A stretch of 17,102 nt of DNA from Candidatus Methylomirabilota bacterium (GCA_016199025.1 JACQHM010000075.1:1-17102); one strand, 5' to 3'. Positions 1-7,981 are shown, counted from the stretch's first letter. Made by a program: numbers and translations. The notes: generated by a model not told the origin, from the sequence alone.

Positions 1-1050
1 CCCGGCTCCACCATGGCGGCAGACTGGACGCTGATCGGTCACATCGCCACAACCACGAACACGGCGGCGGCGGCGGCGGCCATCAGTGCCACCCTGACAG
101 CCTGGGTACTCCTGGGGAAGCCTGATCTTTCCATGGCCTTAAACGGCGGCCTCGCCGGCCTCGTCGCGATCACCGCCCCCACCGCCTTCGTGAGTGTAGG
201 TAGCTCGCTCTTCATCGGGTTCGGAGCCGGCATCCTGGTGGTTCTCGCCGTCCTCTTCTTCGATCGGGTGAAGGTGGACGATCCGGTAGGAGCGATCTCC
301 GTCCACCTCGCCTCTGGCGCTTATGGGACCCTCTCGGTGGGCCTGTTCGCCGACAAAGCGATCAATCCGGCCCTCGCAAAGAACGGCCTGTTCTTCGGCG
401 GCGGCCCTGACCTCTTCCAGGCCCAGCTTCTGGGCATCCTGGCTGTGGGGGCCTTCACCTTCACGGCCTCCCTCATCGGGTGGTCCGTGATCAAAGGGCT
501 GGTGGGGCTCCGCGTCCCGCCAGAAGAGGAGCTGGAAGGGCTCGACATCGGCGAGCATGGGCTCACGGCTTACCCCGATTTCGCCCTGATCACTGCCGGG
601 CGGGCGGGCTCAGCGTTTCAGGCCAGGCCCATCGCGGCTCGTGAAGAGTTGGCCCCGGCCTTTCAAGGCACGCCGTCGATGGCAGGAGGGCCTGCCGGGG
701 GAACGAAAATGAGCGGAAGCCCCTCCACCCCCTCCTTCTCGCGGAAGCCGCCGACGGCGAGGGCTGAGCCCTCACGGTCAGCGACCATGACCGCGACAAG
801 AGAACGGCCGTTCAAGCTCGTCGTGAAGGAGGTCGAGAAGAAGGTCGTCAAGCAGATCTGGGCCAACCTCTGCAACGACTATCCGCACAACACCCCCCAG
901 GACTTCAACGACATCTACCCCCACGTGGCCAGTGTGACTGACGGGGTCTTTACCTTTCGAAGAGGGGACCCCTCCCGGTTCAAGGAGAAGATGGAGCAGC
1001 TCCTCTACCTCTACGGCGTGGAAGGGGCTGTGATCACGGTCGAATCTTGA
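1..1050 (+). CDS. amt: Ammonium transporter (Amt/MEP/Rh family), 5'-truncated, with C-terminal extension
   Basis: This is the 3' part of an inner-membrane ammonium channel gene. The reading frame is open from base 1, so the true start lies upstream, and the ATG at 13 is internal. The Amt signature GSTMAADW, the run LGKPDLSMALNGGLAGLVAI and the block DDPVGAISVH are all visible. The histidine at bases 304-306 matches the second pore histidine of Amt proteins (His318 in E. coli AmtB, from family knowledge). About five membrane helices precede the usual cytoplasmic tail GLDIGEHGLTAYPDF (near 538-582). Most Amt proteins end soon after that tail. Here a Pro/Ala/Gly/Ser-rich linker (about 583-798) leads to an extra domain of about 80 residues (802-1047) that I do not recognise. 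A flotillin gene and a P-II gene follow on the same strand, consistent with P-II control of the channel. Confidence 0.95.
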   Translation, partial: PGSTMAADWTLIGHIATTTNTAAAAAAISATLTAWVLLGKPDLSMALNGGLAGLVAITAPTAFVSVGSSLFIGFGAGILVVLAVLFFDRVKVDDPVGAISVHLASGAYGTLSVGLFADKAINPALAKNGLFFGGGPDLFQAQLLGILAVGAFTFTASLIGWSVIKGLVGLRVPPEEELEGLDIGEHGLTAYPDFALITAGRAGSAFQARPIAAREELAPAFQGTPSMAGGPAGGTKMSGSPSTPSFSRKPPTARAEPSRSATMTATRERPFKLVVKEVEKKVVKQIWANLCNDYPHNTPQDFNDIYPHVASVTDGVFTFRRGDPSRFKEKMEQLLYLYGVEGAVITVES

Positions 1051-1078
1051 GGCTTCGTCATCTCGAAGGAGGTCGAAG

Positions 1079-2668
1079 ATGGGGACGATCCTTGTGATCC
1101 TGGTCATCGCCGCGCTGGTGGTGCTCGTGGCCCTGACCAGGCTTTACGTCAAAACGCCGGCTAATATGGCCTTCATCAGGACGGGCCTCGGCGGGAAGAA
1201 GGTGGTCATCGATCAAGGGGCCGTTGTCCTGCCCTGGGTCCAGTCGATTCAGTGGATCTCGCTGGAGACCTTCAAGCTGGAGGTCTATAAGGCCCAGAAG
1301 GAGGCCTTCATCACCAAGGACCGCTTCCGGGTCGATATCGGCGCGGAGTTCTATGTGAAGGTGGAGCCCACCCCCGAGGCCATCGAACGGGCCGTCAGGA
1401 GCCTGGGGGAGAAGTCCTTCTCGGCCGAGGGGATTCAGACCCTGGTCGAGGAAAAACTGGTCTCAGCCCTTCGCTCCACGGCCGCCAAGATGGAGCTCAC
1501 CGAGATGCACGAGAACCGGCGGGGCTTTGCCCTGGCGGTGATGGAGAGTCTGCGGGAGGCCCTGATCCCCAACGGGCTGATGCTGGAGGATGTCTCCATC
1601 TTCCACCTGGACCAGACCGATCGGGCCTACCTGGACCCGGGCAACATCTTCGACGCCGAGGGCCTCCGGCAGATCGCCGTCCAGGTCTCGGAGCGGAGCC
1701 GCCAACGGAACGAGATCGAGCGAAACACCGAGGTGGCCATCAAGCGGAAGGATGTCGAGGCGGTGAAGCTCAAGCTGACCCTGGACCAGGAGCGGGAGCT
1801 CGCTGAGGCCGAGCAGATGAAGGCCGTCGAGACCCATCGGGCCCAGCGGAAGGCCGAGACCGAACAGTTCAAGTTTGAGCAGGATCGCCTCACCCGGGAG
1901 GCCGAGATCGCCAAAACCCGGGCCATCCGGGAGGTGGAGATCCTGGAGGACCGGGCCATCCGGGAGGCGGAGATCAAGCGGGAGACCTACTTGATCGAGC
2001 AGATAAGGGAGAAAGAACGGACGGAGATTGACAAGGAGCGGGCCATCGAGGAGGCCCAGCGGGAAAAGGAGATCGCCGTTATCCTGAAGGAGCGGGAACG
2101 GCTCGAGGAGGAGCGGCGGCGGCTCCAGGCCGAGGCCCTCAAGGAGCAGGCCGCCCAGGAGGTCGTGACCGTCGCCGAGAAGCTCGCTACGGAGCGGACG
2201 AGGGAGCTAGCCCTCATCCATGCCCTCCGGGAGCTGGAGGTGACTGTGAAGAAGGCCGAGGCCATGGAACGCCTGGCCTCCGCCAAGATGAAGGACGGGG
2301 AGGCCGAGGCCTACGGCGTCTTAAAGCACCGAGAGGCGGAGAACACCCTGAACGAGCGGATCATCTATCGGGATCTCCTCCTGGCCTTGATCGAGCGGGC
2401 GCCCCAGATCGTTGGCGAGTTGATGGCCCCCGCCAAGCAGATCGAGTCCATCAAGGTCCTGGACATCAACGGCTTCAAGATGGACGGGGCCAACGGCGAG
2501 GCCTCCGGCGTCGGCCGGGTGATCAACAGTTTCTTAAGCGCCGGGGCCGCCCTTCCCCTGTTAAAGGAGCTCCTCGACTTCGCCAAGGTGGATCCTCAGC
2601 AGCTCATCAAGAAGGTGGCGGAGCAGCTCCCTGGAGTGAAGGAAGTCCTCGGCCCTAAGGGGTCGTAG
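1079..2668 (+). CDS. Flotillin/YqiK-like SPFH-domain membrane protein
   Basis: A 529-residue membrane-anchored scaffold protein of the flotillin (YqiK-like) family, which organises membrane microdomains. Residues 3-20 form one hydrophobic anchor. An SPFH/PHB domain follows (about 25-200, including KTPANMAFIRTG and FITKDRFRVDIGAEFYVKV). A long charged coiled coil (about 205-410) is rich in Glu, Arg and Ala and shows 11-residue periodicity. The flotillin-type C-terminal region carries ERIIYRDLLLALIERAPQIV. The length is close to E. coli YqiK (about 550). The start is well set: GGAGG at 1067-1071 lies just before the ATG. The gene begins 28 nt after amt, so co-transcription is likely. The usual partner YqiJ is absent. 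The position between amt and P-II suggests, by inference only, a role near the ammonium channel. Confidence 0.9.
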   Translation: MGTILVILVIAALVVLVALTRLYVKTPANMAFIRTGLGGKKVVIDQGAVVLPWVQSIQWISLETFKLEVYKAQKEAFITKDRFRVDIGAEFYVKVEPTPEAIERAVRSLGEKSFSAEGIQTLVEEKLVSALRSTAAKMELTEMHENRRGFALAVMESLREALIPNGLMLEDVSIFHLDQTDRAYLDPGNIFDAEGLRQIAVQVSERSRQRNEIERNTEVAIKRKDVEAVKLKLTLDQERELAEAEQMKAVETHRAQRKAETEQFKFEQDRLTREAEIAKTRAIREVEILEDRAIREAEIKRETYLIEQIREKERTEIDKERAIEEAQREKEIAVILKERERLEEERRRLQAEALKEQAAQEVVTVAEKLATERTRELALIHALRELEVTVKKAEAMERLASAKMKDGEAEAYGVLKHREAENTLNERIIYRDLLLALIERAPQIVGELMAPAKQIESIKVLDINGFKMDGANGEASGVGRVINSFLSAGAALPLLKELLDFAKVDPQQLIKKVAEQLPGVKEVLGPKGS

Positions 2669-2694
2669 GCGGAAGCCCATGACCATGAAGACGA

Positions 2695-2720
2695 AGGGTG
2701 GCCGGTGAACCGGTCACCCT
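2695..2720 (+). other. Inverted repeat / RNA hairpin downstream of the flotillin gene
   Basis: AGGGTG at 2695-2700 pairs with CACCCT at 2715-2720, and the inner CCGG (2702-2705) pairs with CCGG (2710-2713). One G-T wobble lies between them. The result is an 11-bp stem with a TGAA tetraloop. It is followed by CTAAGTGACGAG, not a T-run, so it is not a classic intrinsic terminator. It could be an mRNA-stabilising 3' hairpin for the flotillin transcript or the first helix of the P-II leader. Confidence 0.6.
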
Positions 2721-2749
2721 CTAAGTGACGAGAGAAAACACTGAGGGGT

Positions 2750-2824
2750 TTCCGAGGGCAACGGGGCATCCGGAAGAGGGCAAAGACGCCGACCCAAAGG
2801 AAGGGCTCGGCGCCTTTTCCTTTT
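2750..2824 (+). promoter_or_regulatory. Attenuator-like leader of the P-II gene (terminator plus competing antiterminator)
   Basis: Bases 2787-2795 pair with 2803-2812 (9 bp, one bulged C at 2806, loop AAAGGAA). The stem is followed by TTTTCCTTTT (2815-2824), which looks like an intrinsic terminator 17 nt before the P-II start codon. Upstream, GGAAGAGGGC (2772-2781) can pair with GCCTTTTCC (2812-2820), with one G-T wobble and one bulge. That pairing would destroy the terminator. TTCCG (2750-2754) can in turn pair with CGGAA (2771-2775) and free the terminator. These exclusive pairings are the layout of a transcription attenuator or riboswitch expression platform. I could not match the leader to a named riboswitch class. 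A plain terminator for the upstream genes is the simpler alternative. Confidence 0.5.
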
Positions 2825-2841
2825 CCGAGAAGGAGGAGTCA

Positions 2842-3180
2842 ATGAAGAAGCTCGATCTGATCATCAGGCCCCACAAGCTGGAGGACGTGAAGGAGGCCCT
2901 CACCACCGTCGGCGTCCAAGGGATGACGGTCAGCGAGGTCAAGGGGTTCGGCCGTCAGAGGGGACATACGGAGCTGTACCGGGGGGCCGAGTATGCCATC
3001 TCATTCCTCCCAAAGGTAAGGGTGGAGATTCTTGTCCCCGATAGCCTACTGGATCAGGTGATGGAAGCGGCCATTAAGGCCGCCTGGACGGGGAAAATCG
3101 GCGATGGGAAGCTCTGGGTCACGCCTGTGGAGGAAGTGATCAGGATCCGGACAGGGGAAGTCGGAGAGGCTGCCCTCTAA
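2842..3180 (+). CDS. glnB: Nitrogen regulatory protein P-II
   Basis: A 112-residue P-II signal protein, the full family length. It binds ATP/ADP and 2-oxoglutarate and controls Amt channels, glutamine synthetase adenylylation and NtrB-type kinases. The opening MKKLDLIIRPHKLEDVKEAL is typical. The T-loop GFGRQRGHTELYRGAEY contains Tyr51, the uridylylation site of proteobacterial P-II proteins. The C-loop KIGDGKLWVTPVEEVIRIRT matches the second family signature. Lys3 resembles GlnB, while linkage to amt would favour the name GlnK, so the symbol is provisional. The start is set by AAGGAGGAG (2830-2838) just before the ATG. The frame stays open upstream to a GTG at 2725, but that segment is leader, not protein. 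A likely attenuator precedes the gene. Confidence 0.96.
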   Translation: MKKLDLIIRPHKLEDVKEALTTVGVQGMTVSEVKGFGRQRGHTELYRGAEYAISFLPKVRVEILVPDSLLDQVMEAAIKAAWTGKIGDGKLWVTPVEEVIRIRTGEVGEAAL

Positions 3181-3231
3181 CACAGGAACCCCCGATCAGA
3201 TTCTAGGGAAGAGGACGACGAAGGGAACGCA

Positions 3232-4755
3232 ATGGAGCGCATCCCCTATCTCCGTCTGGAAAATATTACCAAGACCTTTCCAGGGGTCTTGGCCAATTAC
3301 AGCATAAACCTGTCTATCGAGAAGAGTGAAGTGCACGCCATCCTCGGTGAAAACGGGGCAGGCAAGAGCACGCTGATGAAGATCCTGTATGGCTTCTACA
3401 GACCGGACACCGGGAACATCTACCTGGATGGTACGCCCGTTGACATCCGCTCCCCCCTGGAGGCCTCGCGGCTCGGCATCGGGATGGTGTTTCAGAACTT
3501 CATGCTGATCCCTGCCTTCTCCGTCGTTGAAAATATCGCCCTTGCCCTCCCAAAACTCAACGTACTGTTCAAGAGAAGTGAAATGGAGGAGCGAATGGCG
3601 GTCGTCGCGGACCGCTACGGCCTTTCGGTCGATCCGAGGGCCAGGGTCTGGCAGCTCTCCGTGGGCGAGAAACAGCGGGTGGAGATCGTGAAACTGCTTC
3701 TGAGCGGAGCACGCATGCTCATCTTCGATGAACCCACGAGCGTGTTGGCGCCGCATGAGATCGAGGGCTTGTTTCAAATCTTCAAAAACCTGACGAACGA
3801 TGGCTATACGATCCTCTTTATTACCCACAAGCTACGCGAGGTGATGGCCTGTGCGGACCGGGTGACGGTCTTGAGGCGTGGGTCGGTGGTTGGAACGGTG
3901 CTGAGATCTGACACCACAGAGCAAGAGCTGGCGTACATGATGCTGGGCGAGCAAAGCCTGCATCTTGACCGATCGACGAAAAAACCCCCTGAAGGCAGGA
4001 GCAAAACTGTCCTCGAACTGAAGGGGGTCGAGGTGTCAGATGACCGCGGAGGGCTTGGGCTCAAGGAGGTCTCGTTCAGCATCTCGTCCGGAGAGATCGT
4101 TGGAGTTGCCGGCGTGTCCGGCAACGGCCAGAAGGAACTGGGCGAGGTCGTCCTGGGCCTCCGGAGATGCCGCGCGGGATCGGTCCTCCTCCACGGAAAC
4201 GATGCGACCCAATGGTCGGTGGCACGGATCCTCGGAGAGGGCGTTGCCTGCATGCCCGAAGATCCTCTCGTCATGGGTGTGGCGCCGGGGATGACGGCTC
4301 AAGAAAATATGATCCTCACTGACCGGATGAACTATTTCCGCCATGGCGGATTGTTCATTGATTGGAAAGCGGTCCGCGCCGAGGTGGAGCGCCGAGTCGA
4401 GAACTTCGGTCTCCCGATCCCCAACCTGGACACGCCGGTCATCGCCCTCTCCGGAGGGAATGTACAGAGGCTGGTCTTCGTCCGGGAGGTGGCACGTCGG
4501 CCAAGTCTTCTCATCGCCTATTATCCAACCCGAGGGCTTGACCTCGCGGCCACGAAGATGGCCAACGATCTCCTGTTGGCGTGTCGCGAAGCAGGGATCG
4601 CTGTACTCCTCATCTCTGAGGATCTCGAGGAGCTCTTTTCGCTAAGCGACCGTCTGATTGTGATGCACCGTGGGGAAGTTGTTGGGTCATTCAAGCCGGA
4701 AGAGACGGACAGGCTTGAGGTGGGTCTTCTCATGACCGGATCGAAGGCCCCTTGA
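3232..4755 (+). CDS. BMP-family (nucleoside-type) ABC transporter ATP-binding protein, two ABC domains
   Basis: A 507-residue double-ABC ATPase of the YufO/NupO and RbsA-like type that powers import through the two permeases encoded next. The first domain is complete: Walker A GENGAGKST (39-47), signature LSVGEKQR (from 142) and Walker B MLIFDEPTSVL (162-172). The second is degenerate, as is usual in this family. Its P-loop region reads GVAGVSGNGQKEL (291-303) without the GKS/T lysine. The signature LSGGNVQR is kept (406-413), and the Walker B region LLIAYYPTRGLD (426-437) has Tyr where the catalytic Glu would be (usually Gln in relatives). ATP hydrolysis probably occurs at one site only. A Shine-Dalgarno-like AGGGA (3222-3226) precedes the ATG. 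The gene lies 51 nt after P-II and abuts the first permease. Confidence 0.95.
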   Translation: MERIPYLRLENITKTFPGVLANYSINLSIEKSEVHAILGENGAGKSTLMKILYGFYRPDTGNIYLDGTPVDIRSPLEASRLGIGMVFQNFMLIPAFSVVENIALALPKLNVLFKRSEMEERMAVVADRYGLSVDPRARVWQLSVGEKQRVEIVKLLLSGARMLIFDEPTSVLAPHEIEGLFQIFKNLTNDGYTILFITHKLREVMACADRVTVLRRGSVVGTVLRSDTTEQELAYMMLGEQSLHLDRSTKKPPEGRSKTVLELKGVEVSDDRGGLGLKEVSFSISSGEIVGVAGVSGNGQKELGEVVLGLRRCRAGSVLLHGNDATQWSVARILGEGVACMPEDPLVMGVAPGMTAQENMILTDRMNYFRHGGLFIDWKAVRAEVERRVENFGLPIPNLDTPVIALSGGNVQRLVFVREVARRPSLLIAYYPTRGLDLAATKMANDLLLACREAGIAVLLISEDLEELFSLSDRLIVMHRGEVVGSFKPEETDRLEVGLLMTGSKAP

Positions 4756-4756
4756 G

Positions 4757-5806
4757 ATGGAAGCGAGGATGAGGGCAATCACGAGGGTAGGGACCGGCCA
4801 ACCCGCGAGGCTGATCCGCCTCATGGGCATGGTGTCCTTTGCGTTCCTAGCCGTTGGGATATTTCTCTGGGCCTTCGGAAAGAACCCTGTGCGGGCATAC
4901 GGCGAGATCTTCCAGGGAGCCCTCGGGAGCACCTATGGGCTCACAGAGTTGCTCGTGAAGATGACCCCATTCATCCTCTGCGCATCCGCCACAGCCCTCC
5001 CCGCCAGGATCGGGCTGATCAATGTAGGCGCCGAGGGCCAACTGCACACAGGGGCGCTCATCGCCACCTGGGGTGCGCTCACCTTTGGGGACCTCCCCAG
5101 GGGAATCCTCCTGCCGTTCCTCGTCATCCTTGGCTTCGCGGGCGGTGCAATCTGGGGATCCTTTTCTGGTGCCCTACGGACCATGGTGGGGTTGAATGAG
5201 ACGATCTCGACCCTTCTCCTAAACTACGTCGCGGTCCTCCTGGTTGAACACTACGTCCACGGCCCGTGGAAGGATCCTGCAAGCTTCAATTGGCCTTTTA
5301 CGGCGGAGTTCACGGAGGCGGCTCGCCTCCCGACCTTCGGGAGCTCCCGGGTCCATTTCGGGCTTGTATTCGCTCTGACCGCTGTCGTTGTTCTCTACCT
5401 GGTTCTCAGAAAAACACGATGGGGGTACGAGATGCGCGTGATCGGCGACAACGCGGAAGCGGCCCGACGGGCAGGCATCCCGATCGGACGATATATCGTG
5501 CTCACCATGTTCATCGGCGGGGGGCTTGCCGGCCTGGCCGGGATGGCCGAGGTCTCCGCCATCCAGGGCCGACTCAGGCCCGGCATCTCGACCGGTTTCG
5601 GGTACACCGGCTTCCTGGTGAGCTGGCTGGCCTCGCATCATCCGATCGGCATCGTCATCATGGCGTTCCTCTTGGGTGTGCTGGCGCTGGGGGGAGACAT
5701 GATCCAGATCAACCTGGGCCTCCCTTACTCTACCGTGAATATCATTATGGCGCTGATCTTCTTCATCGTGTTGGGAAGCGGACAGCTCAAGAAGATGGGG
5801 GCCTGA
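4757..5806 (+). CDS. BMP-family ABC transporter permease, first subunit (YufP/NupP-like)
   Basis: A 349-residue inner-membrane permease of the BPD_transp_2 family, forming half of the channel for a nucleoside or related solute. About eight to ten hydrophobic helices can be traced. Diagnostic blocks are IGLINVGAEGQLHTGALIAT (about 94-113), NETISTLLLNYVAVLLVEHY followed by GPWKDP, and VIGDNAEAARRAGI, the cytoplasmic loop that contacts the ATPase. The N-terminus is basic (MEARMRAITRVGTGQPARLI), consistent with a cytoplasmic start. Met5 is an alternative start. The ATG lies 1 nt after the ATPase stop, indicating translational coupling. The ligand cannot be read from the permease alone; relatives carry nucleosides, purines, or unknown solutes. 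Confidence 0.93.
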   Translation: MEARMRAITRVGTGQPARLIRLMGMVSFAFLAVGIFLWAFGKNPVRAYGEIFQGALGSTYGLTELLVKMTPFILCASATALPARIGLINVGAEGQLHTGALIATWGALTFGDLPRGILLPFLVILGFAGGAIWGSFSGALRTMVGLNETISTLLLNYVAVLLVEHYVHGPWKDPASFNWPFTAEFTEAARLPTFGSSRVHFGLVFALTAVVVLYLVLRKTRWGYEMRVIGDNAEAARRAGIPIGRYIVLTMFIGGGLAGLAGMAEVSAIQGRLRPGISTGFGYTGFLVSWLASHHPIGIVIMAFLLGVLALGGDMIQINLGLPYSTVNIIMALIFFIVLGSGQLKKMGA

Positions 5807-5809
5807 AGC

Positions 5810-6724
5810 ATGTTCTTGTTCTTGCAAGGGGTGTTGACAGGTGCGGTCCGGTCTGAAACCTCGGTGCTCTACGCCACCCTCGGGGAGACGCTTGGCGAGA
5901 GAGCGGGCATCACGAACCTGGGGATGGAGGGTTGTATGCTCATGGGGGCCTGCCTTGGGTTCGTCACGATGGCCCACACGGATAACCTGGCCCTGAGCAT
6001 GATGGCGGCGGCCCTGGCCGGCGGGCTCTCGAGCCTCATCCATGCCTTCCTGGTTGTGACCCGGCGGGCCAACCAACTCGCCAGCGGACTTGCCCTCATG
6101 TTTTTCGGTCTCGGCGTGACGGGATTCATCGGCAGACCCTACGTCGGCATGAAGATCCGAGGGCTCAATGAACTTCCGATCCCGTACCTTTCCGAGATCC
6201 CCTTCGTCGGCCCCATCCTGTTCACCCACGATGTCCTCACCTACTTGACATACCTCCTTACACCCCTTCTCTGGGTTTTCCTCTTCTATACCCGGTGGGG
6301 GCTGGCCGTACGAGCCGTGGGGGAAAACCGAACAGTGGCCTATGCCTCGGGTTTACGCCCATCATTGATCCAATACCTGGCGGTCTTTTTCGGAGGGATG
6401 TTGGCAGGCCTGGGGGGCGCTCATCTCTCCATCGCGTATACTCATATGTGGGTAGAAGGGATGACGGCAGGCCGCGGGTTTATCGCTGTTGCCCTGGTGA
6501 TCTTCTCCATGTGGCACCCCTTAAGGGGGATGCTCGGGACGCTTCTCTTCGGGGGAGCGATCGCCTTCCAGCTCCAACTTCAGGCTCGAGGGTCGCGGAT
6601 TTCGCCGTACATCCTTGATATGACGCCGTACCTTCTCACCTTAGCGGTCCTCCTCCTCTGGGGGCGGACACGCAAACATGCCATGCCTGAAGGCCTCAAG
6701 GCTGTCTTCGAGGGGGTGGACTGA
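5810..6724 (+). CDS. BMP-family ABC transporter permease, second subunit (YufQ/NupQ-like)
   Basis: A 304-residue membrane permease, the second half of the channel. The N-terminal block TSVLYATLGETLGERAGITN, then LGMEGCMLMGA, is the hallmark of this subunit, which is shorter than its partner. VRAVGENRTVAYASGL (around 170) is the ATPase-contacting loop. Six to eight hydrophobic helices are visible, ending in a short charged tail (GLKAVFEGVD). The gene starts 3 nt after the first permease and is followed 58 nt later by the binding-protein gene. The gene order ATPase, permease, permease, binding protein places all four parts of one transporter together. The family also includes sugar permeases, but paired with a BMP binding protein a nucleoside-like or nitrogenous solute is more likely. 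Confidence 0.92.
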   Translation: MFLFLQGVLTGAVRSETSVLYATLGETLGERAGITNLGMEGCMLMGACLGFVTMAHTDNLALSMMAAALAGGLSSLIHAFLVVTRRANQLASGLALMFFGLGVTGFIGRPYVGMKIRGLNELPIPYLSEIPFVGPILFTHDVLTYLTYLLTPLLWVFLFYTRWGLAVRAVGENRTVAYASGLRPSLIQYLAVFFGGMLAGLGGAHLSIAYTHMWVEGMTAGRGFIAVALVIFSMWHPLRGMLGTLLFGGAIAFQLQLQARGSRISPYILDMTPYLLTLAVLLLWGRTRKHAMPEGLKAVFEGVD

Positions 6725-6782
6725 TGGACCTGCTTCCATCGTTCCATTGGAGAACAACTTTCCGTGAGAGGAGAACGAGGCT

Positions 6783-7916
6783 ATGCGAAAGAGAACGAAA
6801 CAGACAAGAATGCCTCTTGGAGTCGTCGGGCTCATCGTGGTCTTTCTTGTCAGCTTTGGAATCCTTCTCCGAGGAGCCACGGCTCAGGAGAAAAAGGTCC
6901 CGTCCAAGGACGAGAAACTGAAAGTGGGCTTCGTGTACGTGGGACCGAGGGATGACTACGGCTACAACTATGCCCACGACCAGGGCAGGTTGTGCATGGA
7001 GAAGAAGCTGGGATGGGTCGAAACGCTCCACGCCGAAAATATCCCTGAGAGTGCCGATGTGGAACGGGTCATGGAGCAGATGATCCGTCAGGGGGCAAAG
7101 CTGATCTTCCCAACCAGCTACGGCTATCTCGATCCGGCCATCAACGTCGCCAAGCGACACAACGATGTCATCTTCATGCACGCCGGTGGCTTCAAGACGG
7201 CGCCCAACCTGGGGACCTACTGGGCTTATATCTACAACGCGATGTATCTCTCCGGCATCGCGGCCGGAAAGCTCACGAAGACGAACAAGCTGGGCTTCGT
7301 GGCCGCCCATCCGATCCCCCAGGTGCTGGGCAATATCAACGCCCTCACCCTCGGTGCGCGTTCGGTCAATCCGAAGGTCGAGACTCACGTCGTGTTCACA
7401 GGAGGATGGTATAACCCCGGCAAAGAAGCGGAGGCGGCCAACTCGCTGGTGGATCTGGGGGTCGATGTTCTGACTCAGCACCAAGACTCCCCGATCGCCG
7501 TGGTACAGACGGCGGAAAAGAGAGGAGTCTACGCCGTTGGCTATCATTCCAAAGACCTCCAGAAATTTGCTCCGAAGGGCTGGCTTACCGGGGCCTCGTG
7601 GAACTGGTGCAATCTGTACGCCGATCTCGCCAAGGAGGTGAAAGATGGGAAATGGAAAGGAGGGCATCGCCGAGGCGGGCTTGAGACCGGCTATTTTGAA
7701 CTCGCCCCCTTCGGTGCGGCCGTCCCCAATGATGTGCGCGACATGGTGATGAAAAAACGGAAGGAGATCCTGGATGGGAAGTATGTCGTCTTCCAGGGCC
7801 CGGTCAAGGACAACAAAGGAACCCTCCGGGTGAAAGCTGGAGAGAAACCGACCTTCGAGCGGATCGAGCAGATGGACTGGTTCGTGGAGGGAGTGGTGGG
7901 GACTGTGCCAAAGTAG
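6783..7916 (+). CDS. BMP-family periplasmic substrate-binding protein of an ABC importer
   Basis: A 377-residue solute-binding protein that captures the transporter's ligand in the periplasm. The N-terminus is a Sec signal: basic MRKRTKQTR, hydrophobic core about 11-29, likely cleavage after GATA (34). No lipobox cysteine is present, so it should be soluble rather than a lipoprotein as in Gram-positive relatives. The mature part opens with LKVGFVYVGPRDDYGYNYAH, the first strand and ligand loop of the BMP fold. It also carries EQMIRQGAKLIFPTSYGYLD and LVDLGVDVLTQHQDSPIAVV, typical of BMP/Med proteins. GAGGAG at 6769-6774 precedes the ATG at 6783; Met10 is an alternative start. The two downstream hydrolases are the best hint of a nitrogen-rich ligand, but that is inferred from context. 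Confidence 0.93.
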   Translation: MRKRTKQTRMPLGVVGLIVVFLVSFGILLRGATAQEKKVPSKDEKLKVGFVYVGPRDDYGYNYAHDQGRLCMEKKLGWVETLHAENIPESADVERVMEQMIRQGAKLIFPTSYGYLDPAINVAKRHNDVIFMHAGGFKTAPNLGTYWAYIYNAMYLSGIAAGKLTKTNKLGFVAAHPIPQVLGNINALTLGARSVNPKVETHVVFTGGWYNPGKEAEAANSLVDLGVDVLTQHQDSPIAVVQTAEKRGVYAVGYHSKDLQKFAPKGWLTGASWNWCNLYADLAKEVKDGKWKGGHRRGGLETGYFELAPFGAAVPNDVRDMVMKKRKEILDGKYVVFQGPVKDNKGTLRVKAGEKPTFERIEQMDWFVEGVVGTVPK

Positions 7917-7975
7917 GGACCTCCGGCCGATCCAACCTCTGATCCATGATCTCAATGGAGATGATCCTCAGGGAC

Positions 7976-7981
7976 AGGAGG
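7976..7981 (+). promoter_or_regulatory. Ribosome binding site selecting the GTG start at 7988
   Basis: AGGAGG lies 6 nt before GTG 7988. The in-frame ATG codons at 7946, 7955 and 7961 lack a comparable site and would add 14, 11 or 9 residues outside the conserved family region. The GTG is therefore preferred. Confidence 0.7.

Noticed and set aside
2725..2841. 39-residue N-terminal extension of P-II from a GTG codon
   Set aside because: P-II proteins begin at MKK as here at 2842, which has its own Shine-Dalgarno site; the extension covers the terminator-like leader.
4204..4220. TGGCAC as half of a sigma-54 promoter
   Set aside because: No GC or TTGCT-like -12 element at the right spacing, and it lies inside a coding region. 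No sigma-54 site was found before the P-II or transporter genes either.
5219..6229. 336-codon open frame on the - strand
   Set aside because: Antisense to the two permeases; the translation is rich in His, Asp and Gln, typical of a GC-rich shadow frame.
6696..7955. 419-codon open frame on the - strand
   Set aside because: Antisense shadow of the binding-protein gene, whose signal peptide and BMP motifs are clear.
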